Source: Rickettsia typhi
Lineage (GTDB): Bacteria; Pseudomonadota; Alphaproteobacteria; Rickettsiales; UBA1997
Direction of reading: 5' to 3'
Length of the DNA: 14,612 bases
Assembly: GCA_945903615.1 (NCBI GenBank)
Contig: CAMDOL010000027.1
Location: 1-14,612, forward strand
Positions within the stretch are counted from its first letter, which is position 1, and every line of letters starts with the position of its first letter. Positions 1 to 7,537 of the stretch are shown one piece after another. Position numbers and translations under genes: made by a program. The notes under the pieces are model-generated. The model ran no database searches. It was not told where the DNA came from and worked only from the letters and a program-made list of their open reading frames with translations.

Positions 1-831
1 TGGCAATTGCCCAGAACGAAGCATTGCTTCAGATTTAACAAGGTTTGGGGGAGAAACTTCGGTGCAACCAAACTCAGTTGCAACATCGAGCATAAAGTTT
101 GACAAAGCCCTTTCCAATTTTGCCAACCCACCACTTAGGGTTGAAAAACGAGAGCCGGACATTAAAGCTGATTGTTCAAAATCTAACTGCTCCAAACCTT
201 CGCCAATTTCAAAATGTTGTTTTGGCGTAAAATGAAACTGAGGAATTTCACCCCATTTTTCAACTTCTTGATTATCATTTTCATCTTTCCCAACTGGGAC
301 GGAAGAATCAGGGATATTTGGGATATTGCAAATATAACTACTGAAAGGTTTTGGAGTATAGTTTTTTAGTTCATTCTCTAAATTTATAATTTTTCGTTCA
401 CAATCTTTTAATTTTATATATTTTTCCATATCGGATATATCTGCTGTAGATGCATATTGTAACGCCTCACCTCGTTCTTGCTGTAGTTTTTTAATCTTTG
501 TCGAAATGCCAGTTTGAAAATTTCTTGCTGTAATCACAAAATTAAGAGTTGAGCTATCATCAAAAAATTCTTTTTGTATTTTTTTTATTTCCTGGTCAAT
601 GCTTTTTGAAGTTTCTGATAAACTTTCAATACTACCACCATTTCTTTTTATGTTTGCTATTTCAGAAGCTATAAGGTTTTTTCTGCCTTGAAGCTCTTGA
701 ATTTCAGATATAATTTTTTTTCTCTCATCATCAAAATATATTATGTCTGAAGCATTAATTTCTTGTCCGCGATTTTGCATCGCCGCATCAAAAGCTTCAG
801 GATTTTCTCTGATCCATTTAATATCTAACAT
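1..831 (-). CDS. serS: Seryl-tRNA synthetase, N-terminal part (runs off left edge)
   Basis: Charges tRNA-Ser with serine in the cytoplasm. The minus-strand frame from the ATG at 829-831 is open to base 1 and gives 277 residues. It begins MLDIKWIRENPEAFDAAM, the classic SerRS start. An N-terminal helical arm follows, then NIPNIPDSSVPVGKDENDN (about 169-187), the EKWGE segment, and the start of the class II catalytic core with SGSRFSTLSGGLAKLERAL (225-243) and SGQLP at the edge. The motif 2 and 3 residues lie outside the window. The Ile-Pro-Asn that closes the arm sits near residue 171, against about 104 in E. coli SerRS, so the arm carries roughly 60-67 extra residues, apparently within its second helix (about 89-150). 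The frame stays open through the insert. The start is supported by the match of the first residues to the family. There is no clear Shine-Dalgarno sequence. Identity is near certain. Confidence 0.96.
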   Translation of the reverse strand, partial: MLDIKWIRENPEAFDAAMQNRGQEINASDIIYFDDERKKIISEIQELQGRKNLIASEIANIKRNGGSIESLSETSKSIDQEIKKIQKEFFDDSSTLNFVITARNFQTGISTKIKKLQQERGEALQYASTADISDMEKYIKLKDCERKIINLENELKNYTPKPFSSYICNIPNIPDSSVPVGKDENDNQEVEKWGEIPQFHFTPKQHFEIGEGLEQLDFEQSALMSGSRFSTLSGGLAKLERALSNFMLDVATEFGCTEVSPPNLVKSEAMLRSGQLP

Positions 832-870
832 TGATTTTACCCAGTTGGTGGTTTAGATTTGAAAACGGGA

Positions 871-898
871 ATTCTCACTAACCTTCAAAAATTTTCAA
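871..898 (-). promoter_or_regulatory. Candidate sigma70-type promoter for serS
   Basis: Read on the minus strand, TTGAAA (893-898) is followed after 16 nt by GAGAAT (871-876), about 40 nt before the serS start. The -35 matches the consensus at 5 of 6 positions and the -10 at 4 of 6. In AT-rich DNA such matches arise by chance, so this is only a plausible site. It lies in the 77-bp gap between the divergent serS and dapE genes. No equally good plus-strand promoter for dapE was seen there. Confidence 0.3.
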
Positions 899-908
899 TC
901 AATATTTC

Positions 909-2075
909 ATGCTCTTCAACTCGATCAATCTTTCGCAAGAATTAATTAAATATAATTCACCAAGTGGTGCAGACCTTGCTGTTCCTGAATTCTTGGCCAA
1001 AATTTTAGGACAAGTTGGTTTTAATCAAAATCATATTTTAGGATTTGATGGCGATAATTCTTATCCAGTCATTAATTTACATTCCGTTTATAATCCCAGC
1101 AATTCCACAAATGTAATTTATTTTGCTGGGCATTTTGATGTGGTGCCAACTGGTGATGAAAATTTGTGGAAACACCCACCTTTCGCTGCCGAGATTATTG
1201 ATGGAATTTTATATGGTCGTGGCGCGGTAGATATGAAGCCCGCCATTGCTGCTTTTATTGTTGCCGCAGCACAATTCATCAAAGAACATCCTAAACCTAA
1301 TTTTGGAATTGGGCTTTTATTAACTGGCGATGAGGAATCTGATGGAATTAACGGCACCAAAAAAATGTTGGAATGGATGCAAAAAAATAATCATCCAATT
1401 TCCGCCTGCATTGTTGGCGAACCAACTAATCCAAATAAATTGGGCGAGATGGTGAAAATTGGGCGGCGTGGCTCTATTAGTTTCGAGCTGAAAATTATCG
1501 GCAAACAAGGTCACATCGCTTATCCAGAAAATTTTAATAATCCCAACACAACTATAGTTAATGTTTTGAAATTATTGAAAGATTACAAACTTGATTCTGG
1601 CAATGAATTTTTTGATCCGTCAAATTTAGAAGTAACCAATATCGCCACTAAAAATATTGGTGGAAATGTTGTGCCAAAAGAAGTTGTGACTAATTTTAAT
1701 ATTCGTTTTAATGACGAACAGACTTCAAAAAGTTTAATTGAGTGGGTGAAATATGTTTGCGATAAAGCGGCTGGACAAGGGGATTTATCTTACCAATTAA
1801 CTTATAAAATAAGTGGTGAATCCTTTATCACCAAACCCGGATTTTTAAGCGAAATTGTTGTTAATGCCGTTAAAAAAGTTACCGGTTTGACTCCAATTCT
1901 AAGCACAACCGGCGGCACTTCCGATGCCAGATTTATTAAAGATTTTTGCCCAGTTGTTGAATGTGGCCTAATCAACAAAACTGCTCATCAAATCGATGAA
2001 AATGTTGCAGTTGATGATATTGGAAAATTAGAGAAAATTTATTATACAATTTTGGAGAATTATGCTCAAAGATAA
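909..2075 (+). CDS. dapE: Succinyl-diaminopimelate desuccinylase DapE
   Basis: Hydrolyses N-succinyl-LL-2,6-diaminopimelate to LL-diaminopimelate and succinate, a late step of the succinylase route to meso-DAP (peptidoglycan) and lysine; cytoplasmic, two zinc ions. The 388 residues match the family length. Visible M20 peptidase motifs are GHFDVVP with metal ligand His75 and Asp77, GRGAVDMK with bridging Asp108, GDEESDG with the Glu142/Glu143 pair, GEPT with Glu171, KQGHIAYP with His202 of the lid domain, and a C-terminal His360 in NKTAHQIDE. TTGGTSDARF near the end is typical of DapE within M20. All expected catalytic and metal residues are present, so it should be active. It is the first gene of the plus-strand block, and its end overlaps pgpA by 14 nt, implying coupled translation. 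The ATG at 909 fits the family N-terminus; no Shine-Dalgarno sequence is visible. Confidence 0.94.
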   Translation: MLFNSINLSQELIKYNSPSGADLAVPEFLAKILGQVGFNQNHILGFDGDNSYPVINLHSVYNPSNSTNVIYFAGHFDVVPTGDENLWKHPPFAAEIIDGILYGRGAVDMKPAIAAFIVAAAQFIKEHPKPNFGIGLLLTGDEESDGINGTKKMLEWMQKNNHPISACIVGEPTNPNKLGEMVKIGRRGSISFELKIIGKQGHIAYPENFNNPNTTIVNVLKLLKDYKLDSGNEFFDPSNLEVTNIATKNIGGNVVPKEVVTNFNIRFNDEQTSKSLIEWVKYVCDKAAGQGDLSYQLTYKISGESFITKPGFLSEIVVNAVKKVTGLTPILSTTGGTSDARFIKDFCPVVECGLINKTAHQIDENVAVDDIGKLEKIYYTILENYAQR

Positions 2076-2598
2076 ATTTCACTGGATAATCGCAACTGGT
2101 CTTGGAGTAGGTAAAATTCCCTTCGCACCAGGAACTTTTGGCAGTTTATTAGCAGTTTGGATTTGGGTGATTGTTAATTATTATTATTTTATATTTTTTA
2201 ATTCTTTTGTTGCAAATTTAATAATGTGGCTTGCCATCATTATTTCCACATTTTTTATCGGCATTAAATCAGCAGAATTTTACTGTAACAAATATCAAAA
2301 AAAAGATGCTGGTGAAGTTGTGATTGATGAATTTTGTGGGCAATGGATTGCCATATTTATTTCTTGTTTGTCATCGGGAGTAATTGGATATAAAATGCAA
2401 ACCATAACTAAACCATATTTTATCAGCATTTTATTATCTTTTATTTTGTTTAGATTTTTTGATATTTTTAAACCGTGGCTGATTGGAAAAGCCGATAAAA
2501 ATGTTAGCGGAGGTTTGGGGGTAATGCTTGACGATGTCTTGGCAGGAATATTTGCTGGGTTAACTTTTGTTTTATTTAAAATAGTTTTCTCCTTTTAA
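2062..2598 (+). CDS. pgpA: Phosphatidylglycerophosphatase A
   Basis: Inner-membrane enzyme that removes the phosphate from phosphatidylglycerophosphate to give phosphatidylglycerol. The 178 residues show the family signatures in order: GLGVGKIPFAPGTFGSLLA (13-31), an acidic cluster AGEVVIDEFCGQW (83-95), and FRFFDIFKPW (130-139) followed by GGLGVMLDDVLAG (150-162). The conserved Asp and Glu residues expected to bind metal are all there. Hydrophobic stretches near 30-67, 95-130 and 158-178 fit an integral membrane protein. The start lies inside dapE (14-nt overlap). A GGAG at 2054-2057 precedes the ATG by 4 nt, one of the few Shine-Dalgarno-like sequences in the window, although it is also ordinary dapE coding sequence. 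Identity is secure from motifs and length. Confidence 0.93.
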   Translation: MLKDKFHWIIATGLGVGKIPFAPGTFGSLLAVWIWVIVNYYYFIFFNSFVANLIMWLAIIISTFFIGIKSAEFYCNKYQKKDAGEVVIDEFCGQWIAIFISCLSSGVIGYKMQTITKPYFISILLSFILFRFFDIFKPWLIGKADKNVSGGLGVMLDDVLAGIFAGLTFVLFKIVFSF

Positions 2599-2604
2599 AA
2601 TATT

Positions 2605-2635
2605 TTGAATTTTATAAAACCATAATTACTATAAT
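2605..2635 (+). promoter_or_regulatory. Candidate promoter for the nuoHIJK operon
   Basis: TTGAAT (2605-2610) and a perfect TATAAT (2630-2635) lie in the 81-bp gap between pgpA and nuoH. The spacer is 19 nt, longer than the usual 17, which lowers confidence. Transcription would begin near 2642, leaving a leader of about 38 nt that is almost entirely the heptamer repeat ahead of nuoH. Confidence 0.38.
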
Positions 2636-2645
2636 TCCCCTCAAA

Positions 2646-2680
2646 TTAGTCATTAGCAATTAATCATTAGTCATTATCAA
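2646..2680 (+). repeat. Degenerate heptamer tandem repeat ending at the nuoH start codon
   Basis: Five consecutive 7-nt units read TTAGTCA, TTAGCAA, TTAATCA, TTAGTCA and TTATCAA, and the final A is the first base of the nuoH ATG. Units 1 and 4 are identical, so ATTAGTCATTA recurs exactly 21 bp apart (2645-2655 and 2666-2676). The tract replaces any Shine-Dalgarno sequence. It may be a slippage product or an unstructured leader that helps initiation; the function is unknown. Confidence 0.65.
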
Positions 2681-3678
2681 TGGATCCAATCTTTCTCGAA
2701 TATTTCTTCACCGCTTTAAATATCGTTGGCAAAATACTTTTAGTGGTCTTGCCTTTGGTTGGTGGCGTGGCTTATTTAACATTGATGGAACGCCGCGTTA
2801 TCGCTGCAATGCAACTGCGAAAAGGACCAAATGTAGTTGGTGCTTTTGGGCTTTTGCAACCACTTGCCGATGGTTTAAAGCTAATGCTCAAAGAAGTTAT
2901 TTTGCCAACAGCTTCCAACAAAATTCTTTTTTTACTTGCTCCTTTTATCACCTTTCTTCTTGCTCTGGTTGCTTGGGCAGTAATTCCCTTTAGTGAAACT
3001 TGGGTGATTGCCAATATTAATGTTGGAGTGATGTATCTTTTAGCAACTTCATCGCTTGGCGTTTATGGTATCATCATCGCTGGCTGGGCTTCAAATTCTA
3101 AATATGCTTTTTTAGGCGCCATCCGCTCATCTGCTCAAATGATTTCTTACGAAGTTTCAATTGGACTAATCATCATCACTGTTATTCTTTGCGTTGGTTC
3201 ACTTAATTTAACTGATATTGTTTTAGCCCAAAAAAATCACTGGTTTGCTGTTCCTTTATTTCCAATGTTTATCGTCTTTTTTATCTCAGCATTAGCTGAA
3301 ACCAATCGTCTACCATTCGACTTGCCAGAAGCTGAATCTGAGCTAGTTGCTGGCTATAATGTTGAATATAGCTCGATGCCATTTTCAATGTTTTTTTTGG
3401 GCGAATATGCCAATATGATTTTAATGTCAGCCACCACTTCAGTTTTATTTTTAGGCGGCTGGTTGCCACCGTTTGATAATTTTATTTTCAACTTTATTCC
3501 TGGCGTGATTTGGTTTTTACTCAAAATCACTTTCCTATTATTCTGCTTCATCTGGGTGCGCGCCACCTTACCTAGATATCGCTATGACCAACTTATGCGT
3601 CTGGGCTGGAAAGTATTTTTACCAATCTCATTAATTTGGGTGGTTGGTGTGTCCGCTTATATTGTTTTTTATTCTTAA
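2680..3678 (+). CDS. nuoH: NADH-quinone oxidoreductase subunit H (complex I)
   Basis: Membrane subunit of proton-pumping respiratory complex I that forms much of the quinone chamber and joins the peripheral arm to the membrane arm. The 332 residues match the usual length of about 330. Conserved segments are [20 protein letters not shown] (32-51) with [16 protein letters not shown] (57-72), and the long acidic loop [20 protein letters not shown] (204-223) followed by AGYNVEYSS (224-232). About eight hydrophobic helices are apparent, ending in [12 protein letters not shown]. It is preceded by pgpA, not by nuoG as in many operons, and is followed 3 nt later by nuoI. The ATG at 2680 gives the expected N-terminus. 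Confidence 0.97.
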   Translation: MDPIFLEYFFTALNIVGKILLVVLPLVGGVAYLTLMERRVIAAMQLRKGPNVVGAFGLLQPLADGLKLMLKEVILPTASNKILFLLAPFITFLLALVAWAVIPFSETWVIANINVGVMYLLATSSLGVYGIIIAGWASNSKYAFLGAIRSSAQMISYEVSIGLIIITVILCVGSLNLTDIVLAQKNHWFAVPLFPMFIVFFISALAETNRLPFDLPEAESELVAGYNVEYSSMPFSMFFLGEYANMILMSATTSVLFLGGWLPPFDNFIFNFIPGVIWFLLKITFLLFCFIWVRATLPRYRYDQLMRLGWKVFLPISLIWVVGVSAYIVFYS

Positions 3679-3681
3679 ATT

Positions 3682-4173
3682 ATGCTTAAAAAAATTATTC
3701 CTATTTTTTCCTCTTGGGCATTAAAAGAAGTTTTGTGCGGGATGGCTTTGACGCTTCGCTATATGTTTAAGCCAAAAGTCACTATCAACTATCCTTTTGA
3801 AAAAGGTCCAATTAGCCCAAGGTTTCGCGGTGAACATGCTTTGCGTCGCTATCCAAACGGCGAAGAAAGATGCATCGCTTGCAAACTTTGCGAAGCAATT
3901 TGTCCAGCTCAGGCAATTAAAATTGAAGCTGAGGAAAGAGCGGACGGAAGCAGAAGAACAACGGTTTATGATATTGATATGATCAAATGCATCTATTGCG
4001 GCTTGTGTCAAGAAGCTTGTCCGGTTGATGCCATCGTTGAAGGGCCAAATTTTGAATTCTCCACTGAAAATCGTGAAGAACTTTATTACGACAAAGCAAA
4101 ACTTTTATCCAACGGCGATCGCTGGGAATATGCTTTGAAGAAAAATATTGAAGCAGACATCGAATATAGATAA
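3682..4173 (+). CDS. nuoI: NADH-quinone oxidoreductase subunit I (two 4Fe-4S clusters)
   Basis: Peripheral-arm iron-sulfur subunit of complex I that carries the two tetranuclear clusters N6a and N6b, passing electrons towards the final cluster and quinone. The 163 residues match the family. Two ferredoxin-type motifs are intact: [12 protein letters not shown] with Cys64, 67, 70 and 74, and [12 protein letters not shown] with Cys103, 106, 109 and 113. The N-terminal amphipathic stretch [20 protein letters not shown] and the phrase [20 protein letters not shown] are typical of alphaproteobacterial and mitochondrial (TYKY) homologues. It starts 3 nt after nuoH, without a Shine-Dalgarno sequence. 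An 85-nt gap with a strong inverted repeat separates it from nuoJ. Confidence 0.97.
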   Translation: MLKKIIPIFSSWALKEVLCGMALTLRYMFKPKVTINYPFEKGPISPRFRGEHALRRYPNGEERCIACKLCEAICPAQAIKIEAEERADGSRRTTVYDIDMIKCIYCGLCQEACPVDAIVEGPNFEFSTENREELYYDKAKLLSNGDRWEYALKKNIEADIEYR

Positions 4174-4179
4174 CGCCAT

Positions 4180-4226
4180 TTTAACCTCAAAACACCAAAT
4201 TTAAGCAAAGTATTTTTGAGGTTAAA
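4180..4226 (+). repeat. Perfect 13-bp inverted repeat (hairpin) between nuoI and nuoJ
   Basis: TTTAACCTCAAAA (4180-4192) and its exact reverse complement TTTTGAGGTTAAA (4214-4226) flank a 21-nt loop, in the only long gap of the nuo operon. It begins 7 nt after the nuoI stop and ends 33 nt before the nuoJ start. No T tract follows the stem on the plus strand, and nuoJ must be transcribed through it unless it has its own promoter, so a standard intrinsic terminator is unlikely. An RNA-processing or stability element, a partial attenuator or a protein-binding palindrome are open possibilities. Confidence 0.75.
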
Positions 4227-4258
4227 TTGCATAACCACTTAACAATAAATTTATCAAA

Positions 4259-4879
4259 ATGTTTTTAGCAGATATAACTTTTTATTTATTCTCAGCGGTT
4301 TTGTTGGCTTCAGCTTTAGTTGTGGTTTGCACCAAAAACACCATTTACTCAGTAATGTTTTTAATCTTAGCTTTTTTTAATGCTGCGGGATTATTTATTT
4401 TGCTTGGCGCTGAATTTTTAGCAATGCTAATAGTTATTGTCTATGTTGGTGCTATTGCAGTTTTATTTTTATTTGTGGTGATGATGCTCAATATTGATAA
4501 CAAACCAAAAGTTAAAAAAGGTTTTAACGCTTATTTGCCATTAACTATCTTAATTGCCGGTATTCTATTTATCGAAATATGCATCTTAACTCAAGGCTCA
4601 ACAATTCTTTTTGGAACAGCCACAATAAAATCTTTACCAACTCCCGATAACATCTCCAATACCAAAGCTATTGGCAATGTTTTGTATACAACTTTCGCTT
4701 ATCCATTCCAATTAGCAGGAATGGTTTTGTTTGTAGCAATGATTGGTGCAATTGTTTTAACTTTAAGAGATCAAGATCGCTTTATTAAAAAACAAAATAT
4801 TGGTCAGCAAGTTGCTCGAGAAAAATCTGATTCAGTTAAATTAGTAAAAGTCACTTCTGGTCAGGGAATAAATATTTAA
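4259..4879 (+). CDS. nuoJ: NADH-quinone oxidoreductase subunit J (complex I)
   Basis: Membrane-arm subunit of complex I next to NuoH, NuoA and NuoK (mitochondrial ND6), with five predicted helices. The 206 residues are in the range for alphaproteobacterial NuoJ. Typical features are [20 protein letters not shown] in helix 1, [20 protein letters not shown] (31-50) with [20 protein letters not shown] (51-70) forming the conserved helix 2-3 region, and [18 protein letters not shown] near residue 165. The tail after residue 180 is hydrophilic. The start ATG follows an A-rich leader with no Shine-Dalgarno sequence. nuoK begins 11 nt after its stop. Confidence 0.95.
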   Translation: MFLADITFYLFSAVLLASALVVVCTKNTIYSVMFLILAFFNAAGLFILLGAEFLAMLIVIVYVGAIAVLFLFVVMMLNIDNKPKVKKGFNAYLPLTILIAGILFIEICILTQGSTILFGTATIKSLPTPDNISNTKAIGNVLYTTFAYPFQLAGMVLFVAMIGAIVLTLRDQDRFIKKQNIGQQVAREKSDSVKLVKVTSGQGINI

Positions 4880-4890
4880 TAATTAAAAAT

Positions 4891-5202
4891 ATGCTCAATA
4901 TAACAATAAGCCACTTCCTATTTCTCTCCACTGCCCTTTTCTGCATTGGTCTTGCGGGAATGTTTGTCAATCGCAAAAACATAATTTCCTTGTTGATGTC
5001 TTTAGAATTAATGCTTTTGGCGGTTAATATTAATTTTGTTGCCTTCTCTTCTTATCTTCATGACTTAACTGGACAAATCTTTGCCATTTTTGTCTTAACT
5101 ATTGCTGGCGCCGAAGCTGCAATTGGCTTGGCAATTCTGGTTATCTATTATAAAAATAAACACAATATTGAAGTAGAAGAAATTTCAATTATGAAGGGCT
5201 AA
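4891..5202 (+). CDS. nuoK: NADH-quinone oxidoreductase subunit K (complex I)
   Basis: Small membrane subunit of complex I (mitochondrial ND4L) with three helices and two membrane-buried glutamates needed for proton pumping. The 103 residues match the family. The glutamates are visible as Glu39 in [17 protein letters not shown] and Glu75 in [15 protein letters not shown], corresponding to Glu36 and Glu72 in E. coli. The stop TAA shares its last base with the ATG of the following gene, a TAATG arrangement that usually couples translation. nuoL, nuoM and nuoN do not follow and must be elsewhere. Confidence 0.96.
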   Translation: MLNITISHFLFLSTALFCIGLAGMFVNRKNIISLLMSLELMLLAVNINFVAFSSYLHDLTGQIFAIFVLTIAGAEAAIGLAILVIYYKNKHNIEVEEISIMKG

Positions 5203-6662
5203 TGAAAATTATTTTCAGGTTTTTTTTACTAATTCTTTTTCTTATTTTTCCTCTTCACAATTCCCACTCTGACGACAACACAAAAATTTTATCTTGCGAT
5301 ATTTCTTCTGACGAAACTTCTTATCTGTTGGATCAAGTCAAAGTTGATAATAAACCACAAATTCGCTCAATGGATGATTGCAAAAAAGCCAATCGTACTT
5401 TTTTTGCCAAAATTATCGACATCAACCCCAATTATTTTGAATTTGCTTCTAACAATTTAAGAGATGATGAAGTTTTTATTAGTAAGTTTGTCACCAACAA
5501 TCCCAGCATTCTCAAATATGCCTCCTCGCGTCTAATTAGTGATCGCTCTTTTATGTTCAAAATGGCAAGGATTTATCCAGATGCTTTGAAATATGCCTCT
5601 CCAAAACTAACCAATAATAAAGAATTTATAACTGCAATGATTAAAATTAATGCAAAGAATTTTGCTTATGCTTCAGATCGTCTTCAAGATGATGAGGTCA
5701 TTGCTTTGTTGGCTCTAAAGAATAGTGGCAAGATGTTAAAATACGCCTCACCAAGATTGCAAGATGATAAAAAAGTAGTAACTCAAGCAATTCAGTCTTA
5801 TAGCCTAGCAATAAACTTTGCTTCCGAAAAATTACAAAAAGATCCACAAATCAAAAAACTCTCTGACCAAATTAATTATAGTTTTATCAATAATTTTGAT
5901 TCTTTTCTTAAGGAAAATTATGGAGGATTAAATGTTGGCCCCGAAGGATCTAGAGGTTATCACATTGTTAATATGGCAAAATTTTTTCCTGACAAACAAA
6001 TCACCTACCATCCTTATGTTACCAAGTGGGGGCAAGTTTATAAAAATGGCGTTGAAACTGATGAAATTAGGTTGACAACCAAAAGCGTCAATGATGGCGG
6101 ATGGAAGGTTGATTTTGCTGAATATCCAGAACTTATCGAAGCAATTGAAAATATTTTTGTCACTAATGGTGTTGATCACAACACCATTGAAGGTCTCAAT
6201 GCTGTTTCTTTGTGGATAATTTCTAACAAACCAAAAGTTATCGCTTTTGATTTGTATTTGCTCAGACAAATTGATAGTAGATATTTAAAATCTGAAACCT
6301 CCAATGTTACAGCCTTAACTGCAATCGCTCGCGAAACTCAAAGCAATGGTAAAAAGAAAGAATGGGAAATAAATGTGGTTGATGCCATTTTTGATGCTGA
6401 TTTAAAAATGAGCGTTACCTATGAAAATGGTCATCGACGCTATAAAATTTGGGATGTTTATTTGATCAATAAAAAAGATAAAGACCCAAAAATTTTATTT
6501 AAAGTGGAAGATAAAGACGGAGAATATTTTGACCTTTTCGCTAAACAAATAAGCAACCGCTACGCTTCAGTTTATAAAGGTGGCGGTTATGCAATGGATA
6601 TTAATTTGTTTGAGAACAATAAATATAGCGAGCAATCATCAGCGGATGGTGGGGTTCAGTAG
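5202..6662 (+). CDS. Exported DUF4116-like repeat protein, function unknown
   Basis: A 486-residue protein with a likely Sec signal peptide: a positive start, then a hydrophobic run of about residues 5-18, with cleavage near HNSHS-DD (about 23). Residues 75-215 form six repeats of exactly 25 residues. The Ala-Ser of each falls at 82, 107, 132, 157, 182 and 207, within a pattern like (L/F)-x-(Y/F)-A-S-x-x-L-x-(D/N)-D. This resembles the DUF4116 family, whose domain of about 49 residues would hold two such units, probably as helical hairpins. Residues about 230-486 form a separate domain I do not recognise, with many Tyr, Trp and Asp residues. Cys32 and Cys60 could form a disulfide. The start overlaps the nuoK stop by one base, so it is probably co-translated with complex I genes, in the slot where nuoL often sits. 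Periplasmic location is inferred; the function is unknown. Confidence 0.85.
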   Translation: MKIIFRFFLLILFLIFPLHNSHSDDNTKILSCDISSDETSYLLDQVKVDNKPQIRSMDDCKKANRTFFAKIIDINPNYFEFASNNLRDDEVFISKFVTNNPSILKYASSRLISDRSFMFKMARIYPDALKYASPKLTNNKEFITAMIKINAKNFAYASDRLQDDEVIALLALKNSGKMLKYASPRLQDDKKVVTQAIQSYSLAINFASEKLQKDPQIKKLSDQINYSFINNFDSFLKENYGGLNVGPEGSRGYHIVNMAKFFPDKQITYHPYVTKWGQVYKNGVETDEIRLTTKSVNDGGWKVDFAEYPELIEAIENIFVTNGVDHNTIEGLNAVSLWIISNKPKVIAFDLYLLRQIDSRYLKSETSNVTALTAIARETQSNGKKKEWEINVVDAIFDADLKMSVTYENGHRRYKIWDVYLINKKDKDPKILFKVEDKDGEYFDLFAKQISNRYASVYKGGGYAMDINLFENNKYSEQSSADGGVQ

Positions 6663-6664
6663 TG

Positions 6665-7537
6665 CTAATTTTGACCAGCAACCATTAACTCACAAGCCGC
6701 CCTTACCAAATCCCTAACTCTTCCAATATAAGAAGCGCGCTCGGTTGCTGAAATAACTCCTCTAGCATCAAGCAAATTTAATAAGTGGGAGGCTTTAAGA
6801 GCTTGTTCATAGGCTGGAATCGGTAATCGTTTTTCGCTTAAAATTTGCGAGGTCTTTTCAGCGTCGTTAAAATGACGAAATAAAATTTCTGGATCGCAAT
6901 ACTCCAAAATATATGCTGAATGCTGTTTTTCATTTTCTAAAAAAACATCAGAATAACTAATTTTTTTATCACCCTCAAAGCCATTCCAATTAATATCAAA
7001 AATATTATCAACATTTTGGATATGCATGGCGATACGCTCCAAACCATAGGTTATTTCACCAGCAGTTAGTTCGCATTTAATTCCACCAACTTGTTGCATA
7101 TAGGTGAATTGAGAAATTTCCATTCCATTGTACCAAACTTCCCAGCCCAATCCTGAGGCGCCGACAGTTGGGTTTTCCCAATCATCTTCAACAAAACGAA
7201 TATCGTTATTTTTAGTATCAATACCAATTGCTGCCAAACTTTTTAAAAATAAGTCTTGGATATTATCTGGTGCAGGTTTGAGCAAAACTTGAAATTGATA
7301 ATAATGCCCAACTCGATTTGGATTTCTACCATAACGCGCATCCGCTGGTCTTCTTGAAGGCTGTGGGTAGGCAACATTCCACGGTTTTTTCCCCAAAACC
7401 CTTAAAACAGTTGCTGGATGAAGAGTGCCAGCTCCAACTTCCAAATCAACTGGTTGCAACAATGCGCATCCATATTCTGCCCAATATTTTTGCAGATTTA
7501 AAATTATATTTTGAAACGAGTGTTCAGGATTAATCAT
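6665..7537 (-). CDS. glyQ: Glycyl-tRNA synthetase alpha subunit
   Basis: Catalytic subunit of the heterotetrameric (alpha2 beta2) bacterial glycyl-tRNA synthetase. The 290 residues match the family. Conserved blocks are [20 protein letters not shown] (7-26), [18 protein letters not shown] (58-75), [19 protein letters not shown] (78-96), [19 protein letters not shown] (131-149) and [14 protein letters not shown] (160-173). It is last in a minus-strand block: its ATG lies inside the end of the fusion gene (8-nt overlap), so translation is probably coupled. Its stop is only 2 nt from the stop of the convergent repeat-protein gene. glyS, the beta subunit usually found directly downstream, is absent here and must be elsewhere. 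Confidence 0.97.
   Translation of the reverse strand: MINPEHSFQNIILNLQKYWAEYGCALLQPVDLEVGAGTLHPATVLRVLGKKPWNVAYPQPSRRPADARYGRNPNRVGHYYQFQVLLKPAPDNIQDLFLKSLAAIGIDTKNNDIRFVEDDWENPTVGASGLGWEVWYNGMEISQFTYMQQVGGIKCELTAGEITYGLERIAMHIQNVDNIFDINWNGFEGDKKISYSDVFLENEKQHSAYILEYCDPEILFRHFNDAEKTSQILSEKRLPIPAYEQALKASHLLNLLDARGVISATERASYIGRVRDLVRAACELMVAGQN

Noticed and set aside
3721..4011. Minus-strand open frame across nuoI
   Set aside because: It is the antisense of a gene with two intact 4Fe-4S motifs and shows no recognisable protein features of its own.
5220..5227. Run of eight T near the start of the repeat-protein gene, possible phase-variable tract
   Set aside because: Runs of this length are common in such AT-rich DNA (another T8 is in nuoH near 3392), and it simply encodes Phe and Leu of the signal peptide.
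5427..5846. TPR or Sel1-type repeats in the exported protein
   Set aside because: The unit is 25 residues, not 34 or 36-38, and the Tyr/Phe-Ala-Ser with Leu-x-Asp-Asp pattern fits DUF4116 better.
6655..6672. Bidirectional terminator between the convergent repeat-protein gene and glyQ
   Set aside because: Only 2 nt lie between the stops and no stable stem with a T tract can be drawn around them.
7318..7533. Plus-strand open frame opposite the start of glyQ
   Set aside because: It is a shadow of the conserved N-terminal GlyQ sequence.
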